A stretch of 64,000 nucleotides of DNA from VAZQ01 sp963771845 (GTDB lineage: Bacteria; Pseudomonadota; Alphaproteobacteria; Rhizobiales; Xanthobacteraceae): contig CAVYVC010000009.1 in NCBI GenBank assembly GCA_963771845.1, forward strand, positions 166,154 to 230,153, read 5' to 3'. The notes under the pieces are model-generated. The model was not told where the DNA came from. It did no database searches and saw only the letters and a program-made list of their open reading frames with translations. A program made the position numbers and the translations under genes. This document shows positions 59,935 to 64,000 of the stretch, one piece after another; position 1 is the stretch's first letter; every line of letters begins with the position of its first letter.

Positions 59935-60906
59935 TCACACCGGCTTGATGTTGGCCGCCCGGATTACCTTGCCCCACTTCTCGGTCTCTTCGGCGATGAG
60001 CTTGCCGAAGTCGGCGGATGTGACCGACATGGTGTCCACGCCTAAGTCGACGAGCCGCGCTTTTAACTTGGGATCGGCAAGACCTGCATTGATCTCGCTG
60101 TTGAGCTTGCTGACGATTTCGGCGGGTGTATTCTTGGGAGCACCGAGGCCGTACCATTGGCTCGCCTCGTAGCCTGGGACAGATTCGCCCACGGCAGGGA
60201 CGTCCGGCAGCGCCGGCGCGCGCGTCGCCGTCGTCACTGCAAGAGCGCGGAGCTCGCCGGCGCTGATGAGCTGGATGCACGAGGCTATAGTCCCGAACAC
60301 GACCTGCGTCTGTCCGCCGAGCAGATCGGGAACGTAACCGCCGCGATACGGAACGTGGACCAAGTTAACACCGGCCATCATCTTGAATAGTTCGCCGAAG
60401 ACATGGGATACGGCCCCGTTACCGGACGATGCCATGTTGATCTTGCCCGGATTGGCCTTGGCGTAGACGATAAATTCCAGGACCGTCTTGGCGGGAACCG
60501 ACGGATTGACCACCATGACATAAGGGCCGCCGCCAATGCTCGCGACCGGAGCGATGTCTCGTATGAAATTGAAATTGAGCTGCTTGTAAAGCGTCGCGTT
60601 TATTGCGCTCGACAGGCCGACAAGCAGAAGCGTGTAGCCGTCCGGTGGCGCACGCACGACCGCCTCAGTGCCGATATTGCCGCCTGCACCTGTCCGGTTC
60701 TCAATAACGAATGCCTGCCCAAGCCGCTCCAACAGCGATTGACCCACGAGACGCGCGATGCTGTCGGTCGCTTGGCCGGCAGGAAAGGGAACGATGATGC
60801 GCACCGGCCGCGTCGGATAGCCTTGCGCCCTTGCATCCCGCGATATGACCGGGAGAACAGCAGCACCCGCTGCCAGATGCAGAAATTGTCTACGAGGGAG
60901 TTTCAT
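59935..60906 (-). CDS. Bug/TctC-type periplasmic solute-binding protein
   Basis: 323 residues, intact. Tat/Sec signal MKLPRRQFLHLAAGAAVLPV with RRQF. Then YPTRPVRIIVPFPAGQATDS, IENRTGAGGNIGTEAVVRAP, VHVPYRGGYVPDLLGGQTQV and LDV-type binding segments, ending WYGLGAPKNTPAEIVSKLNS and WGKVIRAANIKPV. The family feeds tripartite tricarboxylate transporters and binds many carboxylates; no tctAB genes are adjacent. Its C terminus is homologous to the antisense fragment at 22324-22605. Confidence 0.94.
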   Translation of the reverse strand: MKLPRRQFLHLAAGAAVLPVISRDARAQGYPTRPVRIIVPFPAGQATDSIARLVGQSLLERLGQAFVIENRTGAGGNIGTEAVVRAPPDGYTLLLVGLSSAINATLYKQLNFNFIRDIAPVASIGGGPYVMVVNPSVPAKTVLEFIVYAKANPGKINMASSGNGAVSHVFGELFKMMAGVNLVHVPYRGGYVPDLLGGQTQVVFGTIASCIQLISAGELRALAVTTATRAPALPDVPAVGESVPGYEASQWYGLGAPKNTPAEIVSKLNSEINAGLADPKLKARLVDLGVDTMSVTSADFGKLIAEETEKWGKVIRAANIKPV

Positions 60907-60962
60907 GGGATCCCTCCCAGCGTCGTCGCGCTTTGCGCGCTTGGACGCTCAATATGTGAACG

Positions 60963-61310
60963 ATGAAGCTGGGACGCCCGCCGATAGCACCAATGCTGTC
61001 CGTTGCAATGATCGGGATTTCGGCACGTCCCGCCGATGCTCTACTGGAAGGCTACATCAACTTCGGGAGGATGCGGAAGGGGGCCGCGCTGATCGCGCAA
61101 GCTAGGCCACCCGTCTACATGATCGCGATTAACGAGGTCAGCAATCAGGAGGTCTATACGAAAGAGTATGTTCCACCGGCTCAGAAGTCCCTCAAAGATC
61201 ATGGAGGGGCGTACGTAGCGGCTGGACCAGGAACGCGGTCATCCAAAGGGCGCGGAAGCGCGAAATTGATGATCGCATATTTAAAATGTGGGCGTCGCCG
61301 GTGTGGATAA
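60963..61310 (+). pseudogene. DUF1330-like protein, truncated
   Basis: Begins MKLGRPPIAPMLSVAMIGIS (signal-like), then continues PPVYMIAINEVSNQEVYTKE and YVPPAQKSLKDHGGAYVAAG, which matches the first half of DUF1330 proteins (Y-x-I-A-E-I..Y..Y.P......GG.YL.RGG). The second half, expected to carry the ...V-IEF-D..A..W segment, is replaced by GTRSSKGRGSAKLMIAYLKC and a Cys/Arg-rich tail. Probably a 3'-disrupted gene. Confidence 0.55.
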
Positions 61311-61553
61311 GCCTCGCGTCGTCCAGGTGGGCGTCGGGGAGGAAAGCCTAGCCAAATGTAAATAGAATAGCCGCGACTTCACCTCACAGGGCAAAGTTCG
61401 AGCCTGTGTGTGTTCAGTTTTTGGAGAACTCCGGACCTAGCTGCCCAGCGCTGCGGGAGGGCTCGGGGGCGAAGGACGCAGCTAAAGTATGAGAGAAGCG
61501 CAACGTACTCCGCAAGTGCGCCGCGTATCCGCCCATTGCCAAGAGAGAGTAGG

Positions 61554-61661
61554 ATGAGAAGGACAGTAGGCGCGGCGATCATTCTGTGCATCGTAGCGCT
61601 CGCCCTGAACACCTTTTGGGTTGACTCGAAGACGCGCGCAGCGTCACCGCCGATGAGGTAA
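61554..61661 (+). CDS. 35-residue membrane or exported peptide
   Basis: MRRTVGAAIILCIVALALNT followed by FWVDSKTRAASPPMR: one hydrophobic helix with basic N terminus, which would act as an uncleaved anchor or a signal with a short mature end. A GAGAGTAGG stretch precedes the ATG. No family known. Sequence 61311-61553 holds nothing recognisable. Confidence 0.35.
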   Translation: MRRTVGAAIILCIVALALNTFWVDSKTRAASPPMR

Positions 61662-61747
61662 TTGAGTCATTGCTTTTGCTGTATTGCAGATCTTGAACAT
61701 AGCCTTGTTGCCAGCCGCATGTCCGCAGCCTACGGACGCTGACCATC

Positions 61748-62392
61748 TTACTTGTGAGTGCCACTCTCGGCACTCGGATCGCATTTGGGACGGGCAATGG
61801 GGAGATGCCAGGCGCGGTTGATCGCCATGAGGCGAAGGCCGAAACACAGCGTTGCCCCGACGATCGTCGTCGCGGTCGCGGGGAGATGCAGGAACTCGCC
61901 AATCACCACCACGGCCGCTCCGAGCAGGGCGGCGATCGCATAAAGGTCAGCGCGCAGCACGGTAGGGATTTCTGCGATGAGGATGTCACGGGCCATGCCC
62001 CCGCCGATCCCGGTCAGCATCCCGAGCAGGGCCGCCATGACGGGATTGAGGCCAAAGTCGAGCGCCTTTTGCGTACCGGAAACGGCGAACAGCGCGAGAC
62101 CTGCAGCGTCGAACACCAGGACGGAGTTGCGCAGCCGGTCGATGCCGGAAAACCAGCAGAAAGAAATAATGCCGGCCAGCAGCGAAACCACCGCATAACG
62201 CCAGTCGTTGATTGCGGCCGGAGGAACCGCTCCGATCATCAGGTCCCGGGTAATGCCGCCGAAATTCCCCGCCACGAACGACAGGACCAGAACGCCGAAC
62301 ACATCGAGCCGCCGCCTGACTCCCGCACTGGCACCACTGAGCGCGAAGACAAATGTTCCGACCAGGTCGAGCACCAACAACAGCGTTTTCAT
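61748..62392 (-). CDS. TRIC/UPF0126-family membrane channel (YadS-like)
   Basis: 214 residues from MKTLLLVLDLVGTFVFALSG. Seven-helix protein with the two internal repeats of the family: DLVGTFVFALSGASAGVRRR / DAAGLALFAVSGTQKALDFG and GNFGGITRDLMIGAVPP / TGIGGGMARDILIAEIP. The GGxxRD motifs line the pore in trimeric intracellular cation channels; bacterial members conduct K+/Na+. C terminus is cytosolic and polar. Alone on this strand, downstream of a broken M20 peptidase gene. Confidence 0.93.
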   Translation of the reverse strand: MKTLLLVLDLVGTFVFALSGASAGVRRRLDVFGVLVLSFVAGNFGGITRDLMIGAVPPAAINDWRYAVVSLLAGIISFCWFSGIDRLRNSVLVFDAAGLALFAVSGTQKALDFGLNPVMAALLGMLTGIGGGMARDILIAEIPTVLRADLYAIAALLGAAVVVIGEFLHLPATATTIVGATLCFGLRLMAINRAWHLPIARPKCDPSAESGTHK

Positions 62393-62433
62393 TGTATGCC
62401 CCTGTCCCGAACGGGACGAATCCACCTCTAGGC

Positions 62434-63728
62434 TCACTCCGGGCGCTGATTCTCTTCCGACAGCCACCCCCGCGCCGCGATCACCAAAGTCTCGATGCCC
62501 GCTTCCAGAGTCGGATGGATTACCGGTGCAAAGTGCGGACTGTGGTTGACCGGAAGCTCATTGATCCGGCCCGCCTCCTTGGCCTTAGCATAAGTGGTCG
62601 GGGTCTGTTCCGCCAACGAACCAGAAGACGGACGGGACGTTCCACTCGGTTCCAAATGAGCCAAAGTCCTCGCTCGCCGGCGCGGGTCCCGTTTGCTGAA
62701 CCCGCTCGGGCGAAAAGTGCCGGCGGAACGCCTCGACAACGCGCTTGCTCGCCTCTGGATCATTGACGTTGAGCGGATAGCGATCCAGTGGCGTGATCTC
62801 CGGCGGCCGAGGCGCGCCCGAGGCCGCAGCCTCGGCGTTGACGATCCGTTCGATTGCAGCGAGCACCCGCTTGCGCACGCCCTCGTCGAATGTGCGAACG
62901 TTCAGCTTGATGATGGCCTCGTCAGGGATGACGTTTTCCTTGGTGCCAGCCTGCAGCGAGCCCACCGTCACGACGGCTGCCTCCGCGGCAGCCACCTCAC
63001 GCGACACGATGGTTTGAAGCCGCATCACCGTCGCGGCCGCCATCACCACGGGATCGATGCTCGCCTGCGGCATCGAGCCGTGCGCACCGCGTCCGAACAG
63101 CCGAATCTGCAGGCTGTCGGCTGCGGAGGTGATCGCTCCGGTGCGCCCGGCAACGGTCCCGGCCGGTCCGACCATGACGTGCTGGCCGAGTACGACAGCC
63201 GGTTTCGGGAAGCGGCTGAAAAGGCCGTCGTCAATCATCGCCTGAGCGCCTTCTGCCGTTTCTTCTCCGGGCTGAAACACCGCCATCAGCGTTCCCCGCC
63301 ACGCCTCGCGTGCTTGCGCGAACAGCGTCGTCGCTCCCACGAGCCAGGCCACGTGCATGTCGTGGCCGCACATGTGGCCAACCGGCACCGTCTTTCCCTC
63401 GCGGTCCTTCGCCGTTGACTTTGCTGGCATAGGGAAGGCCCGTCGCTTCCTCGACGGGCAGCGCATCCATATCGGCACGAAGCATGACAACGGGCCCGTC
63501 GCCATTGCGGAGCAGGCCGACCACACCGGTCTTGCCCACCCCGCTGGTCACCTCATAGCCGGCGGCGCGAAGCCGGTCCGCCGCTAAGCCGGCTGTCCGC
63601 GTCTCCTGCATGGACAGCTCGGGATGCGCATGTATGTCCTTGTACAGCGCTTCAAGATCGGGGATCAGCCGATCGAGATTCTTCAGGACGGGCTCTGTGG
63701 CGGTCGCTTTCGTCGTGTTCATAGCTGT
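62434..63728 (-). pseudogene. M20-family amidohydrolase/peptidase, two frameshifts
   Basis: First frame: LEALYKDIHAHPELSMQETR, VVGLLRNGDGPVVMLRADMD and ALPVEEATGLPYASKV. It slips near 63430 to TAKDREGKTVPVGHMCGHDM, LMAVFQPGEETAEGAQAMID, IRLFGRGAHGSMPQASIDPV and SEDFGSFGTEWNVPSVFWFV. It slips again near 62600 to TTYAKAKEAGRINELPVNHS and THP-type end EAGIETLVIAARGWL. Metal ligands (MCGHDMH Cys/His, Glu-Glu of GEETAEG, final His region NHSPHF) are all kept. Relatives hydrolyse N-acyl amino acids or hippurate. Two single-base indels would restore it. Confidence 0.88.
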
Positions 63729-63981
63729 CATACTTTCCCGCAACACCGTGGATATCTGTTAACGAGGCGCCTGCAGCGCCGTAGCGTTGCTGCACGAGCT
63801 TTCCGTAGGTCGCCGCGGTGGAGCTGCTTCATGAATTTGTCCTGCAAGCGCACCGTATCGCGGTTCTGAGGGACCCGGCCGCGGCCACAGCGAACCTATA
63901 TCAGATGGAGCCGGCTGCTGCCCGCCTCGATCTGGGGTGGTGATTTTCAGCGCGCGTAACGCTAACCAGGTCGGCCGTGCA

Positions 63982-64000
63982 TGAGTTCGGAATTGGCACA
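63982..64000 (+). repeat. Dispersed intergenic repeat, copy 3, cut by window edge
   Basis: GAGTTCGGAATTGGCACA resembles 4351-4367 (TAGTCCGGAATTGGCACG), the start of the dispersed repeat. The rest lies beyond the window. Bases 63747-63980 show no gene. Confidence 0.5.

Overview
The window is GC-rich DNA from an alphaproteobacterium of the Bradyrhizobium/Rhodopseudomonas type (Hyphomicrobiales). The evidence is the conserved housekeeping order gyrA ... ribD-ribE-ribH-nusB ... thiL ... hppA / bamE / CBP3-type chaperone / DUF177 / plsX-fabH-ihfA-merR, the many Tat-type periplasmic binding proteins of the ABC_sub_bind family, and promoters of the EcfG general-stress type (GGAAC-N16-CGTT). All identifications were made by reading the sequence. 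No database search was run.

Layout. 1-9.3 kb: a partial DUF1326 gene, a frameshifted extradiol dioxygenase, a run of ABC_sub_bind genes, an alpha/beta-hydrolase-like gene, an IS701 transposase and a PAS-PAS-HWE kinase-receiver protein. 9.3-14.6 kb: a general-stress island (PRC-barrel protein, two tiny membrane peptides, two CsbD-type proteins, a DUF883-like protein, a DUF3309 protein, a low-affinity iron permease-type protein and an AI-2E-family transporter) with three EcfG-like promoters and a fourth upstream of the kinase. 14.7-22.2 kb: IS remnants, a four-blade WD40 ORF, an IS110 transposase, four more ABC_sub_bind loci (mostly broken), a truncated PhaR and a MITE-like element. 22.2-25.3 kb: a wrecked RTX/type I secretion locus, with a three-part chimeric ORF followed by an in-frame HlyB-HlyD deletion fusion. 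25.4-26.2 kb: four related units on the minus strand, each ending in a terminator and probably small RNAs.

26.4-45.7 kb is the conserved core: envelope proteins, regulators, phospholipid and fatty-acid initiation, membrane pyrophosphatase, thiamine and riboflavin synthesis, NusB and GyrA. It is interrupted by a P450 on the opposite strand and a frameshifted FMN-dependent alpha-hydroxy-acid oxidase. A short NepR-like ORF with its own EcfG-like promoter lies upstream of ribD. 45.7-54.1 kb is again accessory: ABC_sub_bind copies, an IS5/IS427 element with a programmed-frameshift site, frameshifted globin and DksA/TraR-like genes, a cupin and the 5' part of a group II intron. 54.5-58 kb is an intact ABC importer operon ending in a D-glutamate cyclase/DUF1445-family gene. 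58-64 kb holds small hypothetical genes, a K+-channel-like protein, a recombinase relic, a Bug-type binding protein, a TRIC-type channel and a frameshifted M20 peptidase.

Three themes stand out. The ABC_sub_bind family is present at 12 loci, in states from intact to 25-codon stumps, and carries conserved flanking sequence with it. The EcfG-like sites link a sensor kinase, a set of envelope and stress proteins and a NepR-like protein. The accessory parts have been rearranged enough to create new open chimeric ORFs.
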